Below are positions 25,878 through 33,862 of a DNA stretch of 64,000 nt, piece by piece. The position numbers and the translations under genes were made by a program. Below the pieces are notes generated by a model that was not told the DNA's origin, ran no database searches, and saw nothing but the letters and a program-made list of their open reading frames with translations. The DNA comes from a virus. How positions within the stretch are numbered: position 1 is the first letter of the stretch; each line of letters opens with the position of its first letter. The stretch spans positions 1 through 64,000 of the IMG/VR virus record IMGVR_UViG_3300024344_000004; one strand, written 5' to 3'.

Positions 25878-26404
25878 TTTTTTGTCTCCATTTTATGTTC
25901 TTGTTCTTGTGCCTTAGTTTCTATCATTTGGTCTTGTTTCTGAGCAGCATCGTTATAATCGATAACAGCTTGTGCTTTTATCTTATAGAATGCAGTCTTC
26001 TCAGCTTGTTCTTGTTTCCAAACATCTAAAGCATCTTTAATAATCAGAAGGGCTGGCCCACCTAATATAGCTATCAAAGTTGTATATGCTTCAATGTTTT
26101 CAAGGACGGCTGAATTGTTAAGTCCTGTGTGTATAACAAATCCAGCAAACCCAACCCAAAGTAAAACTAAAGGTACAGCAATCATAAACATAAAAATATC
26201 GTTGAAGGTTACTCCTTCTCCTTTTTCTTTACTCATTCTTGGTATCTCCTTTTTTGTTTTTTCTTTTGGCACTTCTACTAGTTGAGGTTTTCTTTTTCTT
26301 AATGCGTGGCGCGCAAAATTCACAAGTACCCCGAAAGCAAGCACAACGGCCAATAAAGCCATTAGAACTGCTAATATTTCTAGTATTACAATCCATTCAA
26401 TCAT
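25874..26404 (-). CDS. Multi-pass membrane protein, holin candidate
   Basis: 176 residues with three hydrophobic segments (about 4-30, a second containing FMFMIAVPLVLLWVGFAGFV, and a third containing LIAILGGPALLIIKDALDVW). A long Gln/Lys/Glu coiled-coil tail follows. A small membrane protein with a charged C-tail next to late genes resembles a holin, but no peptidoglycan hydrolase is present and archaeal lysis is poorly understood. Membrane topology is inferred. Confidence 0.65.
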   Translation of the reverse strand: MIEWIVILEILAVLMALLAVVLAFGVLVNFARHALRKRKPQLVEVPKEKTKKEIPRMSKEKGEGVTFNDIFMFMIAVPLVLLWVGFAGFVIHTGLNNSAVLENIEAYTTLIAILGGPALLIIKDALDVWKQEQAEKTAFYKIKAQAVIDYNDAAQKQDQMIETKAQEQEHKMETKK

Positions 26405-26541
26405 TCCTCCTCATCCACTCCACTGTAGTTGTCTAAAAAGGATTCGTTTACTGAATCTCTAATCATTGCTTTTAAGTCATCTACTTCTGATATAAGTTTA
26501 GCTAACATGTTGGTTAGAATGAGCATTTGTGGTGCTTTCAC
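26401..26541 (-). CDS. Small helical protein (46 aa, GTG start)
   Basis: Begins at GTG overlapping the previous stop as GTGA. Sequence VKAPQMLILTNMLAKLISEV..., acidic end GVDEEE. It is amphipathic and could be a coiled coil. Coupled on both sides. Confidence 0.55.
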   Translation of the reverse strand: MKAPQMLILTNMLAKLISEVDDLKAMIRDSVNESFLDNYSGVDEEE

Positions 26542-26588
26542 TCTTCTTCCTCCCCTATAGCTTCTAAAAGTTTCTTATATCGTTTCAT
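26538..26588 (-). CDS. Micro-ORF (16 aa)
   Basis: MKRYKKLLEAIGEEEE, preceded by a GGAGG site 4 nt before the ATG. The ATG overlaps the upstream stop (ATGA) and the stop overlaps the next GTG. Possibly only a coupling device. Confidence 0.4.
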   Translation of the reverse strand: MKRYKKLLEAIGEEEE

Positions 26589-27535
26589 GGTTCCTCCAGT
26601 GTTATATCAGTCGCCCACCAAGAGCTAACGTATTCATACGTTCCATTTCTTCCCCAATCTGCATACAAGCTAGTATAAATAGTATACCACCCAGTATAAG
26701 GTGAGGTAAAATATTCTGGACCAGAACTTAACTGATGTTCGTTCTCTTCCCATCCAGTAATATTAAAAAAGTAATTGTTATACATATAACCGTTCCATAC
26801 TGTTTCATTATCTTCTACCTTTATATGACCTACGTCATACCATATCATTACAGGTAGTGTATCTTGGTCACAGTTGGTGTCTATATCTACTGTAATATTT
26901 AAAGAGTTGTCTTCTCTAGAATAGTTTCCATATTGTAAACCATTGTAATAATAAGTTTGGTTAGATGTACATTCGTATTCTTCATACTCACAACTACCGT
27001 CATCTTCTTCAGCTCGGTCGTTGTAGTTCTGTGCTTCTATATCCATACAACCATAAACTGTTTCATTGGTTTGTGTTTGATTACCAGTGCCATTGTCTAT
27101 TGGTCCGCCAAGGAACTGACACCTACCATTATCATGAGTAGCTTGTGGGTTATAATTATCTGCATCGGGGTTAGTACATCCATACACAACAGGAGGAGGG
27201 AATACACAACTACCATTGTCAAAAGTTGCATCTTTTTTATAATTGACAGCTGAAACGTCCATACATCCACCCTTTGATATGGGCTCTTCCTCTCCTCCGA
27301 AAATGTCTTCAAACGCACTTAAATCTCCTCCGCCTCCAAAAAAGGCTATAATTAAAACTGTAAGAATTGAACCAAGTTTTTTACCTAGTTGTGTCTCACC
27401 AAGTTTATCTCCAGCCTTTCCGATAGTCTCAAAAAGACCTTCATCATCTTCATCAGGTTTTCTACCTCCTATCCCTAATGCTTCTCTTTCTTCATCAGAG
27501 ATTACAGAGATAGCTCCATAATCATCGCGCGCCAT
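26585..27535 (-). CDS. Membrane-anchored protein with GC(M/T)D repeats
   Basis: 316 residues. An acidic cytoplasm-facing N-terminus is followed by a hydrophobic segment (LGSILTVLIIAFFGGGG, about 54-70). Three Cys-paired repeats of the form GC(M/T)(D/N)xxAxNYxxxAxxDxGxC come next, then a beta-rich Asn/Tyr/Thr domain with many N-x-S/T sequons. This repeat is known from surface proteins of marine bacteria and Marine Group II archaea, so it points to the host group. Expected at the infected-cell surface or on the virion. Starts at the ATG served by a TATA box 31 nt upstream. Confidence 0.8.
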   Translation of the reverse strand: MARDDYGAISVISDEEREALGIGGRKPDEDDEGLFETIGKAGDKLGETQLGKKLGSILTVLIIAFFGGGGDLSAFEDIFGGEEEPISKGGCMDVSAVNYKKDATFDNGSCVFPPPVVYGCTNPDADNYNPQATHDNGRCQFLGGPIDNGTGNQTQTNETVYGCMDIEAQNYNDRAEEDDGSCEYEEYECTSNQTYYYNGLQYGNYSREDNSLNITVDIDTNCDQDTLPVMIWYDVGHIKVEDNETVWNGYMYNNYFFNITGWEENEHQLSSGPEYFTSPYTGWYTIYTSLYADWGRNGTYEYVSSWWATDITLEEP

Positions 27536-27557
27536 GTATTTATTTACATGACGCTGG

Positions 27558-27566
27558 TATTTAAAG
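27558..27566 (-). promoter_or_regulatory. TATA-like box for the GCxD-repeat membrane protein
   Basis: CTTTAAATA on the minus strand, 31 nt before ATG 27535, in the 38-nt gap after the nuclease gene. Predicts a leaderless or near-leaderless transcript. Confidence 0.55.
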
Positions 27567-27573
27567 ATTGTCC

Positions 27574-28548
27574 TTAATCGAAGTCAGGAAACTGTGATTG
27601 CGATTCTACATCTAACTCTTTTTTCAAAGATGTATCAATGTCTGAATAGTTTTCTTTTTTACGTTTCTTAAACTTAGGTTCCCACTTAGGTACTTCAGCG
27701 TCACAAGGCCCACCGTTACTTTTATGGAAAGAACACCACTTACATAAATTCTGAGGCTTTTGCTCATATCTATCTTCGTACTCTTCGCGTTCCTTTATAC
27801 AGTCATGTACCATCTTAATTAAGTCTTTAGCTTCATCAAGCACTTCTTGATTAACCTTAACGAAAAAGGTATCATCAAAGCGGAGGTAATTAACGCCTAC
27901 GAATGTCGGCATCTCGCCCATCTCTAATGTGTATAAGAAAGCATAGATAATCAACTGGCGATAATATTCCTCTGGTAAGTATGCTCCGTAGCGCTTACTC
28001 GTTTTATAATCGAGCAATGTAGTACCACCATCAAAGTCACTACATACAACATCAATGACTCCTACTATTGCATACTCTTTTGACTTAACCCATTTCTCAG
28101 CATACTTAGGTGCTACTGCGTTCCATGCTTGTTGTTTATTCTTATATATCTTCCACGAAACCATCTCAGTTAGTTTCTTGTCGACGGAGTCGACGAAGTT
28201 CTGTAGTAGAGCTTCAGTTTCTTTGTACATCGCATCCATCTCTTCGTTAGTGTGTACTTCCCATAACCATTTATGTTTAGCTATCTTTTCTTCCCATCCA
28301 TCTTCAAACTGTCTTTGTACCCAAAGTTTAGGGACTCCTTTCTCCCACTGAGGTAATGTCTTGAATTGTTTCTTAAACAAGTCTTCTAATACTTGGTGGA
28401 CTAGTGTACCTCTAAATAAATGTATAGTTTTCTTTTGAGGTAACTTAGCTATATAATTATAATAGAACTCTCTAGGACATTTAAGGTATGTATTAATCTT
28501 AGAGGGACTTAACCTCATGTGACTGGCAGTCCATTTAGTGCTCGACAT
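27574..28548 (-). CDS. RecB/Cas4-family PD-(D/E)XK nuclease
   Basis: 324 residues. The N-terminal SPSKINTYLKCPREFYYNYI and GTLVHQVLEDLF are typical of RecB/AddB/Cas4-type nucleases. The active site is formed by H56, the Asp in VGVIDVV and LLDYKTSKR (D..YKT). A first Cys (KCPREF) and three C-terminal ones (LCKWCSFHKSNGGPC) fit a 4Fe-4S clamp. Such enzymes resect DNA ends during recombination or genome processing. The gene overlaps the oxygenase gene by 14 nt. Cas4 in the strict sense is unlikely, as no cas genes are present. Confidence 0.85.
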   Translation of the reverse strand: MSSTKWTASHMRLSPSKINTYLKCPREFYYNYIAKLPQKKTIHLFRGTLVHQVLEDLFKKQFKTLPQWEKGVPKLWVQRQFEDGWEEKIAKHKWLWEVHTNEEMDAMYKETEALLQNFVDSVDKKLTEMVSWKIYKNKQQAWNAVAPKYAEKWVKSKEYAIVGVIDVVCSDFDGGTTLLDYKTSKRYGAYLPEEYYRQLIIYAFLYTLEMGEMPTFVGVNYLRFDDTFFVKVNQEVLDEAKDLIKMVHDCIKEREEYEDRYEQKPQNLCKWCSFHKSNGGPCDAEVPKWEPKFKKRKKENYSDIDTSLKKELDVESQSQFPDFD

Positions 28549-29281
28549 TGTCTTCCTCCCTTTCTAGGTTAAAGAAAAATAATTGAAATAGTCTACTATT
28601 ATGAATATTATCTCCAAAGTAAGCAGATGCTGAGTGTACTTTTCTAGCATCCCAGATTACTAACCTATTGTATATGTTTGCTACTTCATCTGTTTTTTCC
28701 CACTCAGTACCATCTAAGAAGTTTGCTTCATTATCTTCGTATTTACCAAACATTAAATTATGTACTTCTTGCCAAGACCGTCCCATGTATTTTTGACACT
28801 CTTCATCTGTTTGTGGCATCCAGTCTAAACCTGTAGTTTTGTGTCTCCAAAAGCTAGTTCCTCCTTCTCTAGGTGCATCTGGAGTTAAAAATATAGCTCC
28901 TGCGTATTGTTGACTATCTGCATGATAAACAATAGGTGTTCCAGCTGGGCACCATTGGAAACAACCATTAGTACTATAGTCCCAACCACCGTGTTGAGAA
29001 CCAGAAACTATTTTACCATTCATAATCTTTTCTATACATTCTTTTGTGTTGTCGAATATTTTTCTTCCTTCTTCGCTCCTATAACCCACAGCTCCGTGGT
29101 CTTCAGGATTTTTAAATTTACATTCCCCAATAGCCCAGTTTCTTACCTCGTCTGGGTCGTTAAAGAAATGGTCTACTACTACAATAGAGGGTGTTCTAAC
29201 TGTAGCTGCTCTAATTTGTCCGGTATGTAATTTTTCCATACCATCTTCTGTGTATACTTTTTCATAGAATTCGTCTTTCAT
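28535..29281 (-). CDS. 2-oxoglutarate/Fe(II) oxygenase-like protein (DUF6445-like)
   Basis: 248 residues from ATG 29281, chosen because it overlaps the upstream stop as ATGA; the longer upstream extension would lie inside the methyltransferase gene. The double-stranded beta-helix shows an HxD metal site (VYHADSQQYAG), a distal His (KVHSAS) and an Arg for 2-oxoglutarate (NSRLFQLFFF). Tailed-phage relatives hydroxylate unknown substrates. Neighbouring FkbM and glycosidase-like genes suggest modification of glycans or virion proteins. Function inferred. Confidence 0.75.
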   Translation of the reverse strand: MKDEFYEKVYTEDGMEKLHTGQIRAATVRTPSIVVVDHFFNDPDEVRNWAIGECKFKNPEDHGAVGYRSEEGRKIFDNTKECIEKIMNGKIVSGSQHGGWDYSTNGCFQWCPAGTPIVYHADSQQYAGAIFLTPDAPREGGTSFWRHKTTGLDWMPQTDEECQKYMGRSWQEVHNLMFGKYEDNEANFLDGTEWEKTDEVANIYNRLVIWDARKVHSASAYFGDNIHNSRLFQLFFFNLEREEDNVEH

Positions 29282-29928
29282 TGTTTCTCCTTGTGTGCTA
29301 TATACATTTCTAATGAAGATGCACTGGATATAGTATATCCCATATCTTTTAAAAATGCCCATAGTCTTTCTTTTAGTTCTGGAATGTCCCAACACTCAAA
29401 TATAATAGGTGGGTATTCGTTTTGTATTATAGTTCTTTTTGCTCCTTGTAGTACTTCGTACTCGTGTCCTTCGACATCTATTTTAATTAAACCTATATTT
29501 TCTATTATGTAACTATCAAGAGTTTGAGTTTCTAATTTATAAGAATCATAACTCTCTGTTAAGTAGGGTGTGTTCAATCCGTTTGTACCACCATCGTCAG
29601 CTCTTTCATGAAATGAAACTTCTTTAGATTGATAAGATAAAGGAACATTATAAGTAGTTACTTTATGTGATAGCTGTGATAATGCAATGTTACCACAGAG
29701 TATATTATAAATATGTTTAGTCGGTTCGAACGCAATTACTTCTTTACAATAAGGGGCAACTGACCATGTGTATGTACCAACATGAGCACCTATGTCTATA
29801 AAACATTTTGAACTATCTATATTATTTTTACACCATTCTATAACAGTACTTTCTGGAAGCTCATTGTTAGCTCCTAGGTATTGTTCCATATTGTCTGGTA
29901 TATAAAATTTATTATCTATAAGTTTCAT
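29278..29928 (-). CDS. FkbM-family SAM methyltransferase
   Basis: 216 residues. The SAM-binding motif I is CFIDIGAHVGTYTW, an acid follows in VIAFEPTKH, and the FkbM hallmark LIKIDVEGHEYEVLQGA is clear. These enzymes O-methylate sugars or polyketides. It lies between a TPR gene and an oxygenase gene, all in overlapping ATGA arrangement. Methylation of a surface or virion glycan is the simplest reading. Confidence 0.9.
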   Translation of the reverse strand: MKLIDNKFYIPDNMEQYLGANNELPESTVIEWCKNNIDSSKCFIDIGAHVGTYTWSVAPYCKEVIAFEPTKHIYNILCGNIALSQLSHKVTTYNVPLSYQSKEVSFHERADDGGTNGLNTPYLTESYDSYKLETQTLDSYIIENIGLIKIDVEGHEYEVLQGAKRTIIQNEYPPIIFECWDIPELKERLWAFLKDMGYTISSASSLEMYIAHKEKQ

Positions 29929-30608
29929 CTACCCATGTTCCTCCCTTTATTCTTTATAAGATTAGATAGATTATTTTCAATCAACTTTTGTATACTTTTA
30001 GGATAATCGTTTCTCTTTAATATTTCCTCAAATAACTCACGAGATTCATCACATCTACCAACCCACCATAATGTTACTGCTTGTTGAAACAAAAAGAAAT
30101 GAGAACCATAGTAATCTATATCACTCTGGAGTGGTTGGTGTTTATTGTCTGCGACAGATTCCCCTATGCATGCATAAGTGTAGGAATCCCACCATCTCTG
30201 ATTATCTTCACTGTGAGCTATTCTTTCATAAACTAATGATAAAAGAAAATAAGCTTCTGGTCTATCTGGTATCAAAGCAATAGCCATTAGTAAAGAATTC
30301 TTTTCGTGTGCTTTCCTATCTCCTTGTTCTCTATAACAAATAGACATTCTTAGTAAACACTCATAACTTAAATTGTTATTATCAGTTCTTTCAGCACATT
30401 GGTGATAGAAACCTATAGCTGAGGCTGTCTGACCAAAAGCTTCGTACTCTTGGGCCACATAAAACATATTCTCTGGTGTTGGGTCGTCTATATAGTTTTT
30501 TAGATTCCTTATGTGTGGTGTAGGGTGATATTGTAGTTCAGGTCTATTATCTAACTCTTTTTGGAGTTCTATCACTTGTTGTTTTAATTCGTCGTAAGTA
30601 GGTTTCAT
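29925..30608 (-). CDS. TPR-repeat protein
   Basis: 227 residues with at least three TPR-like helical hairpins (NMFYVAQEYEAFGQTASAIGFYHQCAE, LLRMSICYREQGD, EAYFLLSLVYERIA). The start is a short coiled coil. In bacterial phages similar TPR segments are found with glycosyltransferases, and here it sits in a glycan cassette. Likely a scaffold for its neighbours. Confidence 0.75.
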   Translation of the reverse strand: MKPTYDELKQQVIELQKELDNRPELQYHPTPHIRNLKNYIDDPTPENMFYVAQEYEAFGQTASAIGFYHQCAERTDNNNLSYECLLRMSICYREQGDRKAHEKNSLLMAIALIPDRPEAYFLLSLVYERIAHSEDNQRWWDSYTYACIGESVADNKHQPLQSDIDYYGSHFFLFQQAVTLWWVGRCDESRELFEEILKRNDYPKSIQKLIENNLSNLIKNKGRNMGR

Positions 30609-31636
30609 AATTTCTCCTTAGGTAAGCTATCCATAAATTTGAATGGTACTCTAAATAAATACGCTGAATTATCTTGATAACCAAACGTTATATACATTAT
30701 ATCATCCTCTATGACTAACCCACATACAAATTCTATTTTACCATGCATAAATTTCCACGGTTGTGTTATACTAACTAAATTCCAATCTTTATCCCATACT
30801 ATCATTCTATGGTTGTAGTGACCATCTCTATCTCCTTTTTCACTTTGCCATGGGTCTACACTGTGTGTAATAGCTACTCTGTAGTCTCCATGTGTTACTA
30901 CTTGAGAACCTCCTCTAGGGTCAATAGTTTTAAATGGTAATTCTTTACCTAGGTGAATTTGTTCTGCTTTATCATTAACAAGGTCTACTTTAACTATTTC
31001 TAAAGGGTTCATCCACTTTACAAAGTGAAATGGCATATCTAGAATAGGCATCCAGTTCTTTTCACAGTATGATGATTTATCGGGTACCTCAATTATATGC
31101 CTCTCTTGTTCTGTAACTGCATTATTTGTGAGTTGTAACCTAGACATTTGCATTCTACCTTTACCGTCTGGTGCATGTCTTCTAACACCAGCAAACCACA
31201 ATTGGTCATCCCATTTCATAAGTCTACCATCCTCATGCCCTATAAATTCCCAATCAGGCATTTTAGGAAACTTATCAGTATTAATCTTATGATATCTTTC
31301 TATACCCCATCCAAGATTTAAATAACCTACATAGTTATCTGTTCTAAGGTATGGGTCGTTGTCAGGTCTTACATAGTTCAAAGGTCCCCATGGTGTTTGG
31401 AATTTACCATCTTGATTATCTCCTTCTATGTATTCAGGGTCACAATGATGTAAAGTATAGGAAACATTACGAACATTGACAATCCAATCGTCGCCATCTT
31501 TTAAGATAGAAGGATTCATTAATCCTAACCCGCCCGTCAGGGCGGCGTCTATTATCAAAGGCGTTACAACACCTTCTTCACCAGCATCTCTAATCACTGA
31601 AGTCGTACATAATTTCTCAAACATATTAAGCTCCAC
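30605..31636 (-). CDS. Five-bladed beta-propeller glycosidase/phosphorylase-like (GH130/GH43-type)
   Basis: 343 residues. Motifs resemble GH130-type mannoside phosphorylases and related propellers: GLMNPSILKDGDDWIVNVRN, GHEDGRLMKWDDQLWFAGVR, EKNWMPI, DPRGGSQVV and IEFVCGLVIEDDIMYITFGYQD. The repeated 'GLMNPSI'/'EDGRL' strand pattern supports a propeller. It could cut or build host or virion glycans. Whether the catalytic acids are complete cannot be judged by eye. Overlaps both neighbours. Confidence 0.65.
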   Translation of the reverse strand: MELNMFEKLCTTSVIRDAGEEGVVTPLIIDAALTGGLGLMNPSILKDGDDWIVNVRNVSYTLHHCDPEYIEGDNQDGKFQTPWGPLNYVRPDNDPYLRTDNYVGYLNLGWGIERYHKINTDKFPKMPDWEFIGHEDGRLMKWDDQLWFAGVRRHAPDGKGRMQMSRLQLTNNAVTEQERHIIEVPDKSSYCEKNWMPILDMPFHFVKWMNPLEIVKVDLVNDKAEQIHLGKELPFKTIDPRGGSQVVTHGDYRVAITHSVDPWQSEKGDRDGHYNHRMIVWDKDWNLVSITQPWKFMHGKIEFVCGLVIEDDIMYITFGYQDNSAYLFRVPFKFMDSLPKEKL

Positions 31637-32043
31637 TAATCACTGCTTTTTTCGAACACCGTAACCTTTGCATCCTTTGGTAGCTCTAAGCTCCATGGAG
31701 GTACGTACCCTGTATCGCATTCACAATTATGCCACCCGTGTTCACAATTGCACGTGGTCCATACAGTCTCCTTGCTGCCGCTACGCTCCCGCGAAACTTT
31801 GAGCAAGATTAAATATCCTATGAGGTCATCAAGTGTGTCCTCTGTGTTGTCATCAAGCCCTACATTCTTTATTCTGCTGAGCTTGTCATCGATTCGTGCA
31901 CAGATAGCCTGTGCATTGTCGAGCTTACTAAAAATGTTGTCAGGTTCTAACGCACTATCGCCATAAGCTTTGTTCTTAGCTAATAGCAAATCCCTGATTT
32001 CATTACATGTCCATTTAATGGAGTTTTGCGTTTTCTTTGTCAT
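31636..32043 (-). CDS. Nucleotide-modification-associated domain 1 protein with Cys-rich tail
   Basis: 135 residues. Residues 10-85 match the pattern of the DUF1599 / nucleotide-modification-associated domain seen in phages (LLAKNKAYGDSAL, IFSKLD, ARIDDKLSRIKN, DTLDDLIGYLILLK). The C-terminal part is unusual: WTTCNCEHGWHNCECDTGY, with His and Cys suited to metal binding. First gene of the left operon, driven by a strong TATA box. Confidence 0.7.
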   Translation of the reverse strand: MTKKTQNSIKWTCNEIRDLLLAKNKAYGDSALEPDNIFSKLDNAQAICARIDDKLSRIKNVGLDDNTEDTLDDLIGYLILLKVSRERSGSKETVWTTCNCEHGWHNCECDTGYVPPWSLELPKDAKVTVFEKSSD

Positions 32044-32068
32044 ACAATTATATTTTAACCTTTGACCC

Positions 32069-32076
32069 TATATAAA
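32069..32076 (-). promoter_or_regulatory. TATA box of the leftward operon
   Basis: AACCTTTATATAGGG on the minus strand, 33 nt before ATG 32043. It drives the long co-directional minus-strand gene run and lies back-to-back with the rightward promoter. Confidence 0.75.
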
Positions 32077-32353
32077 GGTTACTGTTCCCAAACTGAGGAG
32101 TGCTATATAGAGCTTAGTATTGTTATTAATAGTAGCTTACCTATTATATCTATATATAGCTATATAATGACTTTCAAAATTTCACTCGATTTGTTTAAAG
32201 GGGTAGTCAAAGAAAATAGACGATGTGCCTTATAATTTTAGACGGGGGGCTGAGATACTGAGAGACTACGCGAGAAGCTGAGAATATGAGCCTTAACCGG
32301 TGTTCTTTTTGGAGCTATAGATTAGAGAGCTAAGCACGGATTGACCTAAAATC
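32077..32353. other. Divergent intergenic region
   Basis: About 300 nt between the leftward and rightward promoters with no credible ORF. It holds AT-rich runs (32130-32170, many TATA/ATAT steps), one TAGAGC motif (32108), a G-run (GACGGGGGGCTGAG) and several GAGA/CTGAG steps. Likely holds operators for both arms. No strong stem was found. Confidence 0.5.
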
Positions 32354-32360
32354 TTTATAA
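32354..32360 (+). promoter_or_regulatory. TATA box of the first rightward gene
   Basis: ATCTTTATAAGTAGG, exactly 28 nt before ATG 32382, predicting a leaderless mRNA. Confidence 0.7.
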
Positions 32361-32381
32361 GTAGGTTGCTATTCTCACATT

Positions 32382-32594
32382 ATGGTAAAAAACCATTTAT
32401 CCGACAGCGAGTTAATCCAAATAGGATTTGAAGAGGACACTATAAGCGGTGACCTCTATAGAGACGAAATGTCTAAAGACATCGAGATTTTTTGTGAACC
32501 ATGTTTTGACCTTTTTAAAGAAAAAGTCGAAGCATCACACGAAAGCCATAATGTAGAAATGTGTTATGATTGTTATATGGAGTTCAATGAATAA
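32382..32594 (+). CDS. Small CxxC-containing protein (70 aa)
   Basis: Acidic 70-residue protein with two CxxC pairs (CEPCFDLF and CYDCYMEF) 20 residues apart, a possible zinc ribbon. Leaderless start. First gene of the rightward arm and so possibly an early regulator; that role is inference. Confidence 0.65.
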   Translation: MVKNHLSDSELIQIGFEEDTISGDLYRDEMSKDIEIFCEPCFDLFKEKVEASHESHNVEMCYDCYMEFNE

Positions 32595-32922
32595 TCAAAA
32601 GTATTTTGTGTATCGATTAGCCCAACAATCAGAAAAGACTTCATATCATTTTGTAGGTGCTGACTTCGGCAGTGAAGCCACTAAGGAAGCCGTGTATTAC
32701 GGTATCACCTCAGACCCTCAAAGCCGTCTATCTAAGCACCGACCTAAAAAGGGTCAAGATATCAGCCTAATAGTTATGGCTGAATTTGAAAATGTTTTTG
32801 AGGGCTTAGCTCATGAAGCTAACTTAGTTTGGGAGCATATCAAGAAATACGGTAAAGAACCAAAGTTTCAAGGTATGGCCGGTATAGGTAACAAAGGTTA
32901 TACTTACGGGGGTAACAAGTAA
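32587..32922 (+). CDS. GIY-YIG nuclease-like protein
   Basis: 111 residues from ATG 32587, which overlaps the previous stop by 8 nt; an in-frame upstream ATG lies inside the previous gene. A degenerate GIY-YIG pattern is seen: KYFVYRL, then AVYYGITSDPQSRLSKHR, a Glu helix (GLAHEANLVWEHI) and GNKGYTYGGN. These small nucleases act in repair, homing or restriction of rival DNA. It stands alone, without an intron, so it is free-standing. Confidence 0.7.
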   Translation: MNNQKYFVYRLAQQSEKTSYHFVGADFGSEATKEAVYYGITSDPQSRLSKHRPKKGQDISLIVMAEFENVFEGLAHEANLVWEHIKKYGKEPKFQGMAGIGNKGYTYGGNK

Positions 32923-32935
32923 ACTGATAGGTGAC

Positions 32936-32956
32936 CTTAGCTCTCCGGAGCTAGGG
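32936..32956 (+). terminator. Hairpin with UCCG tetraloop
   Basis: CCTTAGCTC-TCCG-GAGCTAGGG gives a 9-bp stem (one G-T) closed by a C(UCCG)G tetraloop, 14 nt after the GIY-YIG gene. There is no T run after it, so it may be a processing or stabilising element. Confidence 0.5.
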
Positions 32957-32990
32957 CACTAAATATCAAATACTGATATAGGAAAAAAAT

Positions 32991-33233
32991 ATGAACGTAA
33001 AAACATATATGAAAAGGGCATACGCAACAACGGACATGAATAGGGCAAACTATCATGAATCGAACGCATTACACCATTTAATGGGGCAATTAATGTATCT
33101 CTCAGATACTGCCGGCATGAAGGGTCATGAATTGAATAAATACGGTCGTCATGTAATCGAGCGATTACAAACCATCGTTAAAGAATTCGAGACAGGTAAA
33201 AACGAAGGAATCAATACAAAGGGAGGTGAATAA
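32991..33233 (+). CDS. Hypothetical protein (80 aa)
   Basis: Helical, His/Met-rich (ALHHLMGQLMYLSDTAGMKGHEL). No family recognised. Its last codons contain GGAGGTGA, which is the ribosome site of the next gene. Confidence 0.6.
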   Translation: MNVKTYMKRAYATTDMNRANYHESNALHHLMGQLMYLSDTAGMKGHELNKYGRHVIERLQTIVKEFETGKNEGINTKGGE

Positions 33234-33374
33234 GTGAAATTCGAAATAGAATTAAATAAGTATGATATCGACCAAATGAATAAAAATCGATATGGACATG
33301 ATGATGTGATAACTTATGGCTATATGTTAGACATACTACATAACATCGTCGACCAAATACACGACCAACAATAA
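33234..33374 (+). CDS. Small protein (46 aa, GTG start)
   Basis: VKFEIELNKYDIDQMNKNRYG..., ending DQIHDQQ. A perfect GGAGGTGA Shine-Dalgarno precedes GTG by 5 nt. Acidic with amphipathic strands and helices; unknown role. Confidence 0.6.
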   Translation: MKFEIELNKYDIDQMNKNRYGHDDVITYGYMLDILHNIVDQIHDQQ

Positions 33375-33390
33375 AGGCCGTGTGGGGGGT

Positions 33391-33412
33391 ATGGGAGGGC
33401 TCCGGCCCTCTC
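33391..33412 (+). terminator. GC hairpin with UCCG tetraloop
   Basis: GAGGGC-TCCG-GCCCTC, a perfect stem closed by C(UCCG)G, between two small genes. Downstream is TCAACC rather than a T run. Confidence 0.5.
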
Positions 33413-33443
33413 AACCTATACCTAATACATGGAGGTAACTAAA

Positions 33444-33575
33444 ATGGATAACAAAACATCAATAGCTGTAATTAGTGCATTGAAATATAAACTTCAAAAC
33501 GAAGATTGTAAAATCAATTTACCAAAAGCAACTTATGCAAAAGCATTAAGAAATAGTCTTATCAGACTAAGATAA
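33444..33575 (+). CDS. Small basic protein (43 aa)
   Basis: MDNKTSIAVISALKYKLQNE..., ends LRNSLIRLR. GGAGGTAAC Shine-Dalgarno 8 nt before the ATG. No family recognised. Confidence 0.55.
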   Translation: MDNKTSIAVISALKYKLQNEDCKINLPKATYAKALRNSLIRLR

Positions 33576-33608
33576 ATATCTAAGGCCCTTAAATACGAGG
33601 GATTTTAA

Positions 33609-33672
33609 CCTGCGTAGGTGAGAACCTGCGTGGGTGAGAAACAGCATGAGTGAGAAACAGCATGAGTGAGAA
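33609..33672 (+). repeat. Four tandem 16-bp repeats
   Basis: Two copies of CCTGCGT(A/G)GGTGAGAA followed by two identical copies of ACAGCATGAGTGAGAA, then a partial AGTGAGA. All share the TGAGAA end. The array ends 8 nt before the first operator/TATA cassette. Likely binding sites for a regulator or replication protein. Confidence 0.75.
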
Positions 33673-33679
33673 AGTGAGA

Positions 33680-33711
33680 TTTTCCACTCGTGTGAAAAAA
33701 CCTTTATATAG
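33680..33711 (+). promoter_or_regulatory. Operator/TATA cassette 1
   Basis: TTTTCCACTCGTGTGAAAAAA joined to CCTTTATATAG. TTTATATA starts 29 nt before ATG 33732. The CAC-4 nt-GTG dyad with flanking T and A runs is shared by five sites in this region. Confidence 0.8.
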
Positions 33712-33731
33712 GGTAGTGTTCTTGGTATATT

Positions 33732-33854
33732 ATGAGCAGAGGAGAACCATTTGGCAGTTGCGAGGACTGCGGGCTTGATGAGGTCGAACTATTCGGCGGA
33801 CTATGTGAAGATTGCGAGTGTGAGATGTTTGCAACATTCTGGACAGGAGACTGA
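33732..33854 (+). CDS. Zinc-ribbon mini-protein (40 aa)
   Basis: MSRGEPFGSCEDCGLDEVEL... with CEDC and CEDCEC, spaced like a zinc ribbon. Leaderless from cassette 1. Acidic, so protein binding is more likely than DNA binding. Confidence 0.65.
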   Translation: MSRGEPFGSCEDCGLDEVELFGGLCEDCECEMFATFWTGD

Positions 33855-33862
33855 GAGAAACC

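Noticed and set aside
27574-28548. Cas4-like protein as a sign of a CRISPR system
   Set aside because: Only the nuclease family matches; no Cas1, Cas2 or array in the window. RecB-like viral nuclease is the simpler call.
33211-33414. 67-codon minus-strand ORF
   Set aside because: Antisense to a GTG gene with a perfect Shine-Dalgarno and runs through a GC hairpin.
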